A stretch of 64,000 bases of DNA from Mangrovivirga cuniculi (GCF_005166025.1 NZ_CP028923.1:3102001-3166000), one strand, 5' to 3'. Numbered from the stretch's first letter, positions 8,039 through 18,109 are shown. Numbers and translations: made by a program. Notes: generated by a model not told the origin, from the letters alone.

Positions 8039-8479
8039 ATGACTAAAACAATCAAAATATTATCTGGGTTTTTCATAATTATTTGCATGTTCGGATGTAG
8101 CAATTATGAAGATAAAATCATTGATGACATGAATTCCAATATTGAAAACTATGATTCAATTATAAATATTATTAACAATAATGATTTCAAAAGATTTAAA
8201 TACGGCCAATATATAAGCCGTGAATATTTCCCGAAATCACTTATCCAGGCGCTTAACAAAACTGCTTTAAAAGGCAGAGTTCAATACCTTATTTTAAATA
8301 AAGGTTTCAATTGTAATAGTAAAGCAATTGAATTTATATCAAGTAAATTTCATATCAGATATACCCCATGTCCGGGACCAGATTTTCCGAAACCCGGCTC
8401 CTATGAAGAGGTTGGCTTAATAGAAACATGGGGAATAGACGAGAACTGGATGATTTGGAAAGATAATGATTACATTTAA
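8039..8479 (+). CDS. Putative lipoprotein, unknown function
   Basis: A 146-residue protein starting MTKTIKILSGFFIIICMFGC, a lipoprotein signal with Cys at residue 20. An in-frame ATG at 8027 adds only four residues and is less likely. The mature part is Asn- and Lys-rich, with IINNNDFKRFKYG and a C-terminal segment TPCPGPDFPKPGSYEEVG that may form one disulfide with an upstream Cys. No family recognised. It is convergent with the acyl-CoA synthetase gene, with only 61 bases between the stops. Confidence 0.55.
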   Translation: MTKTIKILSGFFIIICMFGCSNYEDKIIDDMNSNIENYDSIINIINNNDFKRFKYGQYISREYFPKSLIQALNKTALKGRVQYLILNKGFNCNSKAIEFISSKFHIRYTPCPGPDFPKPGSYEEVGLIETWGIDENWMIWKDNDYI

Positions 8480-8540
8480 ATTCATCCTTAGGTCATATCC
8501 TCCTGGATCATTCCAATCATAATCTCTGCCAATATATTTC

Positions 8541-10081
8541 CTAGCTCAACTTCTTTTTCAAAATTTTACCCGTAGCACTTAAGGGCAACGCATCCATAAA
8601 TTCGATAATGCGAGGATATTTATAGGCTGCGATATGGTCCTCTGTCCAGTCTATTAGTTCCTGCTCGGAAATATCCTGTCCGTTTTTAAGTACCACACAG
8701 GCTTTGATCTCCTCCCCTGCCTCATCATCCGGAACGCCAATCACTGCCACCATTGAAATGGCATCGTGCTTCATCATGACTTCTTCGATCTCACGAGGAT
8801 AAACATTTAATCCCTTTCGGTTGATCATTTCCTTGGTACGGTCTACGATATAGAAAAAGCCGTCTTCATCTTTTACAGCCACATCTCCGGAGTGTAGCCA
8901 GCCGTTTTTCAATGTGACTTTATTTGCTTCCGGTTTATTGAAATAGCCTTTCATCACATTATGTCCACGGTAGACTAATTCTCCCTTTTCTCCTACAGGA
9001 ACTTCATTATCATTTTTATCGACGATCTTTACTTCCACACCCCACACAGGAGTACCTACTGAACCTGGCTTTTTGCCAAATTGCTCCTGGTTAAATGTCA
9101 CCACGGGAGAACCTTCCGACATTCCATACCCTTCCAGAATCTCCACTCCAAATTTTTCTGCAAAACTCTCCAGCACCTTAACCGGTAACGCTGCGCCACC
9201 TGAAACACAAGACTTCAGATTAGCGGCAATTGCTTTAAGATCAAATTTGGTGTTTTCATAATGGAGTAACCCCCAATACATAGTCGGCACTCCGGCAAAT
9301 ATGGTGATCTTGTGCTTTTCCATCAGGCCCAAAACAGTCTCGGCATCAAATCGAGGTAAAAGAACTGATGTTATACCTTTATAAAGACCTGCATTCATTA
9401 ATACCGTCATGGCAAAAATGTGAAACAGGGGTAAAACGATTAATGATTTATCTTCGCTGTCAGCTTCGACAATTTCAGTTGAAATAATAGCGTTGATCAG
9501 AAGGTTTGAATGGGTTAGCTCGGCTCCTTTTGGCTTGCCCGTCGTACCGGAAGTATAAATTATCACAGCTGTATCATCGGATGAGGTGACTACATTTTCA
9601 AAAAACGGATCCTCGTCTGCCATCAGCATACCAAGGGTTTTGGTGCCTTCTATTGGAGATGGAGACGTAGGGTCACCTGTTATTACATAAAATTGCTCAC
9701 AGACATCTGTCTCATCAAACCCGGCTTTCCCTTCTTTACCCATGGGCAATTCAGGTGTGCCTTCAAAACAAAAGTAAGCAGAGGCTCCGGAATCCTGTAA
9801 ATGATAGGCGACTTCCTCTCTTTTCAATAAAACCGATAACGGAACTACTATCGCTCCGGCTTTAAGTATACCAAAATAGACCATCGGGAAATAAGGCAAA
9901 TTCAGGCAGCTTAAAGCAACCCGATCTCCTTTTTTATTCCTGCTGCTATTAGTCCGTTAGCAATTTGGTTTGCTGCTCCGTTGATTTGGGAAAAACTCAA
10001 ATGCTTTTCCATAAAGATAAAAGCATCCTTGTCCGGAAACTTACGGGCGCTATCTTCTAATACCACTGAAAGGTTAGTCAT
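8541..10081 (-). CDS. Long-chain acyl-CoA synthetase / AMP-dependent ligase (one frameshift)
   Basis: ANL-superfamily adenylate-forming enzyme activating a carboxylic acid, most likely a fatty acid, to acyl-AMP and then acyl-CoA. Motifs in order: the P-loop-like IIYTSGTTGKPKG (about residue 172), YGMSEGSP (about 320), WLHSGDVAVKDEDG and RTKEMINRKG, and a C-terminal PLSATGKIL with the catalytic Lys. The N-terminus is split: ATG 10081 reads MTNLSVVLEDSARKF through GLIAAGIKK, then loses frame at a run of six A (coding strand, about 9931-9936). One added A gives KKGDRVALSCLNLPYF and a 513-residue protein of normal length. It probably supplies the acyl-CoA dehydrogenases at the window start, though not in the same operon. 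Confidence 0.88.
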
Positions 10082-10778
10082 AATTTGTTCTATTTAGATT
10101 CTTAACCAGGCAAATATTACGGTGACGACTAGACAAATTATGTATTACAATATACAACTAAATAAGCTTTAGCTTCTTGAAATTTAAAGGAATTTTACCT
10201 TGAAAAATCAGGCATGGCTAAGGTAAATAAAACTAACACAAATGAGAGAATTGGCGAAAATCGGGATTATTTATCAAAACATTTGTTTTAGAAATAAAAT
10301 CTACTACACTCCTGTCAACGCTACTGGCAAAGCTAACTTTTGCCATTGCCAAAAATACTCACTAGCTTTGCTTTGTTTGTATTAAAGAAAATTTTTTAAC
10401 AACCAAATCAACACTACCGACAATATGAATTTCAACCTCGAAAGATTACTCTCGATGATGTTCATACAAATTTATATAGAAAATAAGCTAAAATACCCAG
10501 CCAGGTATCTTTATGCTTTCAGACCAAAAGCTGGTATTTAATGCCAGATCTTCAATTTTAAAAAAGGCTTTCATTTTCATTTTGATGCCTGATCCTTTTT
10601 TGATCAGTAAAAATCACCATTTCACTATACGATAACCATCGCCTTGAACTCTACCTATTTATAGTGTTGGTCAGTGAAATCAAAAACAGTTAAAACAGGA
10701 TGAGTAAAAAAATCTTGATGAAAATGTTAATGTTCAGGAATTACAATCACTAATCTATAAACCATAAATAATTTACAA
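10082..10778. other. Gene-poor interval with a promoter and a possible 38-codon ORF
   Basis: There is no convincing gene in these 697 bases. A promoter-like pair, TTTG 10339-10342 and TAGCTTTG 10363-10370 (20-base spacer), is followed by the leader AATTTTTTAACAACCAAATC, which recurs before other genes in the window. Downstream, ATG 10425 opens a 38-codon frame ending at 10541 (MNFNLERLLSMMFIQIY), with no family resemblance. This could be a real small protein, or the remnant of a gene whose promoter and leader survive. The rest is AT-rich with weak inverted repeats. Confidence 0.35.
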
Positions 10779-11383
10779 ATGACAGCATTAAGATTAACCA
10801 AATCAATTTTGTTTAAAACCATTTTTTTAATGACACTTTTTGTTGGGTTAACATCCTGTGAAGGACTTGAAGGGCCGGAAGGACCTCCGGGACCACAAGG
10901 TCCGGAAGGACCACAGGGTGTCGAAGGACCAGAAGGGCCACAGGGACCGGCAGGAGAAGACGGCAATGCTGAAGTACTGTATAGTGACTGGATTCCTGCA
11001 AACTTTGAAGGCACTTCATCATCTGCCAAATTCATGAATATTGATTTTCCGGAAGATATCCCTAGTGCCTTTAGTATTAAAAATACTCACATAATACTGG
11101 TTTATTTTACTGGTTTTGGAGATGGTAATGTATATCAGCTACCGGTACTTAATTTCAGAGGGGCTCAATTTACATTCGGGTTTGGGAGCGGTAGTTCCGC
11201 TGTTGAAGATATTATAATCCGTGCAAGGGCATTAAGTGGTGATTTAAATGAATTTCAGATCGATCCTGCCAGAGGGAATAAATTTCGATATGTCATTATC
11301 CCCCTAATGTCCCCGTAGGAAGATCTACAATGGACTTTTCAGATTATGAAGCGGTAAAAGAACATTTTAATATTGAAGACTAG
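10779..11383 (+). CDS. Collagen-like lipoprotein (one frameshift near the 3' end)
   Basis: A lipoprotein signal peptide with lipobox LTSC (Cys about residue 27) is followed by roughly a dozen Gly-X-Y triplets (residues about 28-62; [16 protein letters not shown]) and a beta-type C-terminal domain of about 135 residues. Bacterial collagen-like stretches form trimeric stalks that hold a head domain off the membrane, so a surface-anchored trimeric stalk protein is a reasonable inference. The frame breaks at a run of five C (about 11299-11303). One added C replaces a premature PLMSP stop with [14 protein letters not shown] and ends at TAG 11381, giving 201 residues. It has its own terminator downstream. 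The ligand is unknown. Confidence 0.75.
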
Positions 11384-11409
11384 TAAAAGACATTTTTAAA
11401 AACACTCAA

Positions 11410-11443
11410 AACCTCTGGTAGAACTCTGCCAGAGGTTTTTTTA
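11410..11443 (+). terminator. Rho-independent terminator
   Basis: Perfect stem AACCTCTGG / CCAGAGGTT with a 10-base loop and a run of seven or eight T. It lies 27 bases after the stop codon of the frame-corrected collagen-like gene, which supports the corrected stop. Confidence 0.85.
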
Positions 11444-11562
11444 TATACTGTATCATTGATTGATTATATTGTTTTTTAAAGCTGATAACTCAAGTTAATT
11501 AATTAGTAAGCTTGATTATCTGATCAATAAATACTTATTTAATTTGATAACTAAACCAGGAC

Positions 11563-12831
11563 ATGAAGAAAAACTCAATTCTGCCCTTACTGTTATTATT
11601 AATACCGTCTATAATCATCGCACAAGACTCAAAGGAGAGCTTCACTTCTCTCTGGGGTGAAAGTGCTAAAACTGCACTCGGCTTTTTCTGGAAATCCGGT
11701 TGGGCATTCGTTCTGGGATATATGATCAGTGGTGCAATCCAGGCTTTTGTTCCTAAAAGAAAGTTAACCCGTCATATGGGTGAAGGTGATGCCAAAAGTG
11801 TATCGTTATCTACCTTTTTTGGAGCCATTTCTTCTTCCTGCTCATTTGCAGCGCTTGCAGCAGCAAGGTCTCTATTCCTGAAAGGTGCTCACTTTATCAG
11901 TACCGTGGCATTCATGTTTGCTTCGACTAACCTGGTTATTGAATTGGGAATATTAATATTTATTTTCCTCGGATGGGAATTTATAGTGGCAGAAATTATC
12001 GGTGGTATACTATTGATCATCATCAGTTCAATTATCATCAAACTCACCTATCCTAAAAAATGGATCAAAGCAGCTCGTGAAAGACTTGAAGAGCAATCTG
12101 AAGAAGAGGAAGATTTTAACTGGAGAGAACGAATCAAGTCTAAAGAAGGCTGGTTTTTGGTCGGAAAAAAATTCGTGATGGAATGGAAAATGGCCTGGGA
12201 AGACATTTTGATTGGCTTTACCATTGCCGGATTTGTCTCTGTTTTAGTACCTCAATCTTTCTGGGAAGCCATTTTTCTAAATAATATGCAGGGCGAGTTA
12301 CCTGAATTTGTGATTCGTCTCGAAAATGCACTGGTTGCTCCATTTGTTGCAGCAGCAACCTTTATCGGATCGATGGGTAATATTCCCCTAGCCACCGTTC
12401 TTAATGAAAATGGAATCTTATTCGCCGGACTAATGGGTTTCATTTATTCTGATCTGATGGTACCGCCATTAGTAAACATGAATCGCAAATACTATGGTGT
12501 TAAGGTTGCCTTTTATATTGCCGGGGTTATGTATGTCAGTATTGTACTAACCGCTTTGATCCTAAATTACAGCTTTGATTTACTCAATGTATTACCGGAA
12601 GGAAGCCGAAAAGTAAAGGAAGTAACTCAGTTTAAAATTGATTACACTTTTTATTTCAATATTGTATTCGCAGCATTTACTGGTTTGATGTTGTACTTCA
12701 ACTCAAAAGCTCAAAGTAAAAGCCACGGACATGAACACAACCATGGAGGTGGTGGTATTTCCTTTAAACGAATAGTGGTATATGTTTTTGCAGCAATCGT
12801 GCTTATCGGTTTGATAATTCACCTAATCTAA
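11563..12831 (+). CDS. ArsP/YraQ-type (DUF318) permease
   Basis: A 422-residue inner-membrane permease of the ArsP_1 (DUF318) family. A cleavable-looking or first hydrophobic segment covers residues 1-20. The family signature SSSCSFAALAAARSLFLKG (about 86-104) is followed by more helices, and the second inverted half contains ATFIGSMGNIPLATVL and YSDLMVPPLVNMNRKYYG (about 265-310). Family members export organoarsenicals or have unknown metal-related roles. A His-rich loop (SHGHEHNHGGGG, about 387-398) before the last helix suggests metal binding. No ArsR or arsenic gene is nearby, so arsenic specificity is not supported. It appears monocistronic. Confidence 0.85.
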   Translation: MKKNSILPLLLLLIPSIIIAQDSKESFTSLWGESAKTALGFFWKSGWAFVLGYMISGAIQAFVPKRKLTRHMGEGDAKSVSLSTFFGAISSSCSFAALAAARSLFLKGAHFISTVAFMFASTNLVIELGILIFIFLGWEFIVAEIIGGILLIIISSIIIKLTYPKKWIKAARERLEEQSEEEEDFNWRERIKSKEGWFLVGKKFVMEWKMAWEDILIGFTIAGFVSVLVPQSFWEAIFLNNMQGELPEFVIRLENALVAPFVAAATFIGSMGNIPLATVLNENGILFAGLMGFIYSDLMVPPLVNMNRKYYGVKVAFYIAGVMYVSIVLTALILNYSFDLLNVLPEGSRKVKEVTQFKIDYTFYFNIVFAAFTGLMLYFNSKAQSKSHGHEHNHGGGGISFKRIVVYVFAAIVLIGLIIHLI

Positions 12832-12883
12832 AGAATACGCAAAGCATTTGCTTTTCCTTAAAATTAAAATCAATAAAGGGAGA

Positions 12884-12914
12884 TTTGATTTTGAAATAAA
12901 AACAGCTATTTTCG
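12884..12914 (+). promoter_or_regulatory. Bacteroidota-type promoter with shared leader
   Basis: TTTG 12884-12887, a 19-base spacer ending AACAGC, and TATTTTCG 12907-12914. A second AAAACAGCTATATTCC lies at 12945, and the conserved leader AAGGGATTTATTAACAAC at about 12986. The target is the outer-membrane protein gene at 13084. Confidence 0.5.
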
Positions 12915-13083
12915 CTTTCTGTTTTTATATATAATTGGTCCCGAAAACAGCTATATTCCGGGGTTCTTTTATGTCTGATTTTTTTAAGGGATTTATTAAC
13001 AACATAATCAAACAAGATATAAGGTTTAATATAGCCAGAAGGCTTTGAATAAATAGATTGGTTTGATAAGAATAGAAGAGCAA

Positions 13084-14157
13084 ATGAAACTACACCTGAT
13101 ACTTTTAACAGGATTTTTTTTAAGTATAATAAATATTCACGCTCAAACTGATTTCAGGCCGGGATATGTCATTACATCTTCCGAAGATACTTTACAGGGT
13201 GAGATTGATTACCGGGGCGATTTGTTAATGAGTAAAGTCTGCAAATTCAAAAATAAATCAAATAACGTCACTGAGTTCTCTCCAGGTGACATTATCGCTT
13301 ACCGGTTTATCGATAGTAAATATTATGTATCCAAAGAGGTAAACCAAAAAGATGTTTTTCTTGAATACTTAATTCAGGGAGAAATGAATATTTACTATAT
13401 GCGCGATGAATCGGGAGATCACTATTATATCGAAAAGGATAATACCGAATTCACCCGCCTGCCCTACGAAGAAAAAATCATGCACGTTGATGGCAAGAGA
13501 GTTCTGTATGAAAGCACCCAACATATAGGTTTACTAAAATATTATACCCGCGACGCTCCTGATTTTGTATCCCGTGTTAAAACCATAAAAAAACCAGAGC
13601 ATCGGAACCTAATTAAATTAGCAGAAGACTACCATAATGCTGTTTGCAAAGAGGAAGAAAAATGTATTATCTACGAAAAGAAACTTCCCCTGATAAAAAT
13701 TGCTGTAACACCTTACTTAGGCTTGACAAAATATAAAGGGTACGATGGATTTGTGAATGAAATTGGAGGGTATTTATCATTTTGGGCACCCCGAACAAGT
13801 GAGAAATTATTTTTCAAAACAGGATTAATTTACAATAAGTTATCAGAAGAAGAAGGGGAAGATATTACCGTATATAAAATTCCACTTCAGGTTCAATATA
13901 TATTCAGGGCTCATAGAATTCAGCCAAACTTAAGTGCAGGCGTTAATTTTTTAACAGCAAGACTGAATAACTATAAAGAGATCAGCCATACATTAACTCT
14001 GAATGCCGGCCTGGATTATAAGATATTTAAAAATGCTTATTTATCTACCATGCTTAATTCCGAATTCACCCCTCCAAGTAGAGTGGCTGTAAGTGATTCA
14101 ATGGGTTTTGGCTTAATATCTTATTCATTTATCGTTGCAATGAGATTTGATTTATAG
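13084..14157 (+). CDS. Outer-membrane beta-barrel protein, unknown function
   Basis: A 357-residue protein with a Sec signal peptide (MKLHLILLTGFFLSIINIHAQ). An in-frame ATG at 13063 would place seven charged residues before it and is unlikely. Residues about 25-190 form a beta-rich periplasmic-type domain beginning RPGYVITSSEDTLQGEIDYR, a pattern common in uncharacterised Bacteroidota exported proteins. Residues about 205-357 have alternating amphipathic strands ending in YSFIVAMRFDL, with a terminal hydrophobic/aromatic strand as expected for a small outer-membrane barrel. It is preceded by the shared promoter/leader. The function is not known. Confidence 0.65.
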   Translation: MKLHLILLTGFFLSIINIHAQTDFRPGYVITSSEDTLQGEIDYRGDLLMSKVCKFKNKSNNVTEFSPGDIIAYRFIDSKYYVSKEVNQKDVFLEYLIQGEMNIYYMRDESGDHYYIEKDNTEFTRLPYEEKIMHVDGKRVLYESTQHIGLLKYYTRDAPDFVSRVKTIKKPEHRNLIKLAEDYHNAVCKEEEKCIIYEKKLPLIKIAVTPYLGLTKYKGYDGFVNEIGGYLSFWAPRTSEKLFFKTGLIYNKLSEEEGEDITVYKIPLQVQYIFRAHRIQPNLSAGVNFLTARLNNYKEISHTLTLNAGLDYKIFKNAYLSTMLNSEFTPPSRVAVSDSMGFGLISYSFIVAMRFDL

Positions 14158-14252
14158 AATTTCCTTTTTTGAGGGAAAGGGCAAGAATCTTAACAGACCG
14201 ACCTTAAAAAGACAACCAATTTGGATAGCGGTGTATTATTAGAATTCCACTA

Positions 14253-14283
14253 TTTGTTTTCGGATAAAAAACAGCTATTTTTA
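14253..14283 (+). promoter_or_regulatory. Bacteroidota-type promoter with shared leader
   Basis: TTTG 14253-14256, a 19-base spacer ending AACAGC, and TATTTTTA 14276-14283. The conserved leader TAAGGGATTTATTAATCAAC follows at 14354. The target is the DUF6090 gene. Confidence 0.5.
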
Positions 14284-14524
14284 AGATGCTGCCCGGAAGA
14301 TCTTAGAATTTGATAATTACTAATTTCAGAAAAAACCAGGCAGGTTTACTCTGTAAGGGATTTATTAATCAACCAAAACCAAATAGCAGTATTTAATTGA
14401 ATTCTGAAATTATTCGAATACTTAAGAGCATAACAACCCAAATAATATTGGAAAAGGAATTATATCAATGGCATTATTCCTTCGAATCTAACAGTAATTA
14501 ATCAAAACTACCTGACCTACACCA

Positions 14525-15285
14525 ATGATCAACCTTTTTAGAAAAATCAGAAAACAACTTATATCGGAAAGTAAAATAGGACAATTTTTAATCTATTCAA
14601 TTGGTGAAATCATATTAGTTGTCATTGGTATTTTATTCGCTCTTGGAATAAATAATTGGAATGAAAACAGAAAACTTCAAAAAAAGAAATTTAGACTATC
14701 CAGAACCTGATCGAAGAAATTGAATTCAACAATGCTGTTTTAAAGGCGGTAAATGATGCCGATTCACTGGCAGTTAATAATAACAAAGCACTTTTAAAAA
14801 TCTTAAAAAATAAAAACTCTCAATACAATGATTCAATGAGTTATGCCTTTAAATCTATGTTGAATAATAAAATCTTTGTCATACGTAAAATCATTTATGA
14901 AAACCTGAAATCAAATGATTTCAACGTGATAAGATCAGACTCTATTCGCGCACAACTTTCAGTGTATTACGACGGCATTTACTCCTACCTTGAAAACCAG
15001 CAAAACGAAAGAAAACTATATGCCCGTAAAACATTTAGTGTACTAATAAATAAGAATTTCGAGCAGATTGCATTAGATCGTTTTGTCCCGAATGATTACG
15101 ATAAATTAAAAAATGACAGGGCTTTCATAAATGCATTTTCATTCTACACTCACAATATCCAAGCTAATTACAATCAGAATATAGCATACTATTACTACCT
15201 GGAAAGCTTCAAAAATGACTTGGATGACTACCTATCTGAATTAAAAATCGGAGAGGACAATCAAGGCCTGTTTTCCTCTTATTAG
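14525..15285 (+). CDS. DUF6090 family membrane protein (one frameshift)
   Basis: The start MINLFRKIRKQL followed by YSIGEIILVVIGILFALGIN (about residues 22-41) is the hallmark of DUF6090, an abundant Bacteroidota family with a short cytoplasmic N-terminus, one transmembrane helix ending INNWNE, and an extracytoplasmic helical domain. The reading frame stops at 14708 but continues in another frame as IQNLIEEIEFNNAVLK to TAG 15283. One missing base between about 14692 and 14701 accounts for this and gives 253 residues, the usual family length. The lesion is not in a homopolymer. Function is unknown for the family. Confidence 0.8.
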
Positions 15286-15479
15286 TCAGTTTTAAAATAA
15301 ACATTTGATTCTTTAATATTTCTGAAAATATCTCCATCAATCTTTCCTGACATCCACCTTTATCACACTTTGCAAGTGATTGACTATCCTGCTATTTATT
15401 AATTAATTTCATCACAAAACGCTATAAAACAATCACTTAAATTCCTTATATTGAAATAATTCAATTATACGCCTCGAAA

Positions 15480-16076
15480 ATGAGAAAACATTTTTACCTG
15501 GTCGTAAGTGTAATACTCTGGCTAATAATGATTATCGGGTTTTCTGATAATTGGTTAACTGATGTTGGACAACCCAGTAATTCTCAACCAAAATTTTTAA
15601 TTCATGCCTTTTTTGCATTTAGCTGGTTTACCATTCTGGTAATTCAAAATGGTTTTATTGAAAAACAAGACTTCAGCACCCATATAAAGGTGGGCAAGCT
15701 GGGATTTCTTATTTACATTGGATTCCTACTTTCTACCTTACCGCTTTATCTGAAGGAATTCGAACCTCTTTCTTTAATGGTTTTTAGCCAGCTAATATTT
15801 GGCAGTATCCTGATTGGGCTTTCTTATTATTATAGAAAGAAAGACGTGCAAATCCATAAAATGAATATGATGTTTGGTTCCTTTCTATTAGTTCAGCCCG
15901 CATGGGACCGGGCTGCGGGACACCTGTTTGGGTCTCAGGGTATAGAATGGCTTTTACTCTATCTAGTATTCTTCGGGCTATTTATATGGTATCATAAAAA
16001 GCTTAAGTGGCAAATTGCCACCGGTATCCTTATTTGGGCTGCAGGATTAACCAATATAATTTTAAATATGAACTAA
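15480..16076 (+). CDS. Polytopic membrane protein, unknown
   Basis: A 198-residue protein with about six hydrophobic helices (residues 5-23, 40-60, 72-90, 100-117, 128-146, 158-195 as one or two). His residues sit in or near helices (LIHAFFAFSW; HIKVGKLG; HKMNMMFGSFLL; AAGHLFG). This spacing is reminiscent of DUF2306-type or other haem- or metal-binding membrane proteins, but I cannot assign a family. It precedes another membrane protein by 42 bases, so the two are probably cotranscribed. Confidence 0.55.
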   Translation: MRKHFYLVVSVILWLIMIIGFSDNWLTDVGQPSNSQPKFLIHAFFAFSWFTILVIQNGFIEKQDFSTHIKVGKLGFLIYIGFLLSTLPLYLKEFEPLSLMVFSQLIFGSILIGLSYYYRKKDVQIHKMNMMFGSFLLVQPAWDRAAGHLFGSQGIEWLLLYLVFFGLFIWYHKKLKWQIATGILIWAAGLTNIILNMN

Positions 16077-16118
16077 AATGTAGTGTTGAAAATTTACTTG
16101 ACCTAATAATAAGCAGAT

Positions 16119-16736
16119 ATGAAAAACCTAACCCACATTAAGCTTGGTGGTTTCTTTTTAATTCTTGGTTCTTTAATTTTACTGACCACAATATACTTCG
16201 AGTATCAAACGGGATGGATCGGTGTGGAAAGAACAGATCAGGATGTTCCGGTTTTTATCTATGAAAACTGGCCTGCACTGGAGAGCATCTGGGGCTGGCA
16301 AATGCTTACCCATGTATTTTTTATTATCGCCTACATAATGATCATCAAAATATCAAAACCGCTGATGTCACTAATATGGTCTCTGATGCTTATAGGTTCG
16401 ATGATGGCTATAATCGGTTATGGCATAACACTTGGTAGCTACTACCCTGCCCTGGAGATCTTCGATACTCAACCGGCATTATTTAACTCTGTAAGAGGAG
16501 CTGTGGGCAATCTATTTGGTACAGGAATGATGGGAATGCTTTTATTTATTATCCCGTTTTGCTATGATTCATTTACTTCTGAAGGTACGATCAACAAGAC
16601 TTTTGGTATCGTCGCTTTGGTTATCATCGCTTCATCAATAATCATCGGATTGGCTACAAGCCTTGATATTAAAGTTACCGCTGTAACATGGTTTTTCTTA
16701 CCTCTTTTCCTGGGCTTTTCATACCTGAAAAAATAA
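16119..16736 (+). CDS. Polytopic membrane protein, unknown
   Basis: A 205-residue protein with five or six hydrophobic segments (about 10-27, 62-82, 90-110, 128-150, 162-180, 187-203). The loop after helix 1 (VERTDQDVPVFIYENWPALE) is the longest and probably periplasmic. There are no catalytic-looking motifs and no family recognised. It is likely in one transcript with the preceding membrane protein. Confidence 0.5.
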   Translation: MKNLTHIKLGGFFLILGSLILLTTIYFEYQTGWIGVERTDQDVPVFIYENWPALESIWGWQMLTHVFFIIAYIMIIKISKPLMSLIWSLMLIGSMMAIIGYGITLGSYYPALEIFDTQPALFNSVRGAVGNLFGTGMMGMLLFIIPFCYDSFTSEGTINKTFGIVALVIIASSIIIGLATSLDIKVTAVTWFFLPLFLGFSYLKK

Positions 16737-17080
16737 AAATAACCTATTTTTCTTTCATCAATTTTATTGCTAAAACACGAAGAAACTGGTATCCAGTCAA
16801 TTACATAATTCAACTAGATTTCAACATTTATTTTATCTGAATCTCTCATTTTCAAACCCACTTTTGGAATAAAATTTGTGGAATTCAAATCATCGTAAAC
16901 AGTGAATTAAAATATTTACAGATATTGCCTTTAAGCGAAAATAACGGATTCAATTTTTGTCTTCCTTCTGTTAATTTAAATTTGCTTTAAGGTGCTTTTT
17001 TTAATGAATTATTAACTATTAAATCAAAAACCCTGAGAGTTAAGTTCTAAGAGCAGAGTTTACCCTTGGGTAATCACAAC
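16737..17080. promoter_or_regulatory. 344-base intergenic interval with a promoter-like pair
   Basis: It holds no gene. TTTG 16956-16959 and TAAATTTG 16977-16984 (17-base spacer, slightly short) could start transcription of the propeller lipoprotein. They are followed by ATGAATTATTAACTATTAAA (17003), a weak relative of the leader seen at other promoters in the window. The rest is AT-rich with no hairpin of note. Confidence 0.35.
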
Positions 17081-18055
17081 ATGAAAAAACTTTTTACTTT
17101 TCTTACCACACTATTTTTATTAACTGCCTGCAACAACGAAGATGATATTAAAATTCATCTAACTGAAAAAAATATCAGCCTCGAGCGGATTGAAACAGAT
17201 TTTGGAATAAAAGAGATCGACTTCCTCGATAATAACATTGGATATGTAATTGATTTTGAAGGTCGGATTTTAAGTACAGATAATTCTGGAACTGACTGGA
17301 CTATACTTTACAATACGGATTATGAATTACTTGACATCCAATTTCTAAACAGTCAGACAGGATTTATACTTGCAAAAACTCCTGAAGAAGAATTATTTCA
17401 TCTTTTAAAAACAACTGATGCTGGCGACTCTTTCATGGAAACTGAAATTTCAGGAGGTATAAACTTAAGGGAAATTCATTTCATAGATTCCAATACAGGT
17501 TTCACCTTAGGTGATCATATTTTGAGAACTTATGATAGTGGAACCGGGTGGACCGAGCTTGATATCAATTCTCACTTTTGGGGAGATTTAATTGAAAAAG
17601 AAAATGGCGACCTTTATGCCTGTGGGAGTGGAGGTGAATTCATTAAAAGTTCTGACGATGGTATAAACTGGAAACAAGTAAATTTAAATACTTCATCCCA
17701 TTTATATCAGGTAACTGCATTCCAGGAAAATTTTTATTTCATTGGCCAGAATTTCTTGAAAAGTAATATTCAAACTACCTGGGAATATGAAATCCCCGCC
17801 TATATTAACGATATTAAAGTATACAATAATGATATTGTAATCGGTTTTGGAAAGCAATATCCTGAAAAAGGATTTTTTCCCTATGGAGCTCTATATATAA
17901 CTAATAATTCAGGAAAGGATTGGGAAACTACTATTTTTCATGATATAAGCGACATGAGAGCAATCGATTTCATTGATTCAAATTCAGGCTTTGGTATAGC
18001 TTATACCGGAATGACGGGCATTGAATATCTTATTAAAATAAAAATTGAAGAATAA
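17081..18055 (+). CDS. YCF48/BNR-like beta-propeller lipoprotein
   Basis: A 324-residue lipoprotein (lipobox LTAC, Cys about 17) containing repeated propeller blades. The recurring motif is an aromatic/Gly unit of the form D-S-x-T/S-G-F followed later by T-x-D-S/A-G-x-x-W (FLNSQTGFILA, FIDSNTGFTLG, TTDAGDSF, RTYDSGTGW, SSDDGINW, NNSGKDW, DSNSGFGIA). This is the signature of YCF48/photosystem-II-assembly-factor-like and sortilin/BNR repeats, which in Bacteroidota are extracellular propellers of unknown ligand. ATG 17081 is preferred over 17066 because it begins the lipoprotein signal. No neighbour suggests a specific job. Confidence 0.75.
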   Translation: MKKLFTFLTTLFLLTACNNEDDIKIHLTEKNISLERIETDFGIKEIDFLDNNIGYVIDFEGRILSTDNSGTDWTILYNTDYELLDIQFLNSQTGFILAKTPEEELFHLLKTTDAGDSFMETEISGGINLREIHFIDSNTGFTLGDHILRTYDSGTGWTELDINSHFWGDLIEKENGDLYACGSGGEFIKSSDDGINWKQVNLNTSSHLYQVTAFQENFYFIGQNFLKSNIQTTWEYEIPAYINDIKVYNNDIVIGFGKQYPEKGFFPYGALYITNNSGKDWETTIFHDISDMRAIDFIDSNSGFGIAYTGMTGIEYLIKIKIEE

Positions 18056-18109
18056 TCAATTTAAACATAAACACCCTATAACGTTTACGTAAGTGTTTAA
18101 TGATCCTGA

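Noticed and set aside
10727-11035. Minus-strand Pro/Gly/Ser-rich frame opposite the collagen-like gene
   Set aside because: It is the antisense shadow of Gly-X-Y codons and has no independent start signal or homology.
11563-12831. Arsenic resistance operon
   Set aside because: Only the permease-like gene is present, with no ArsR, ArsC or ArsM, so arsenic specificity is not supported.
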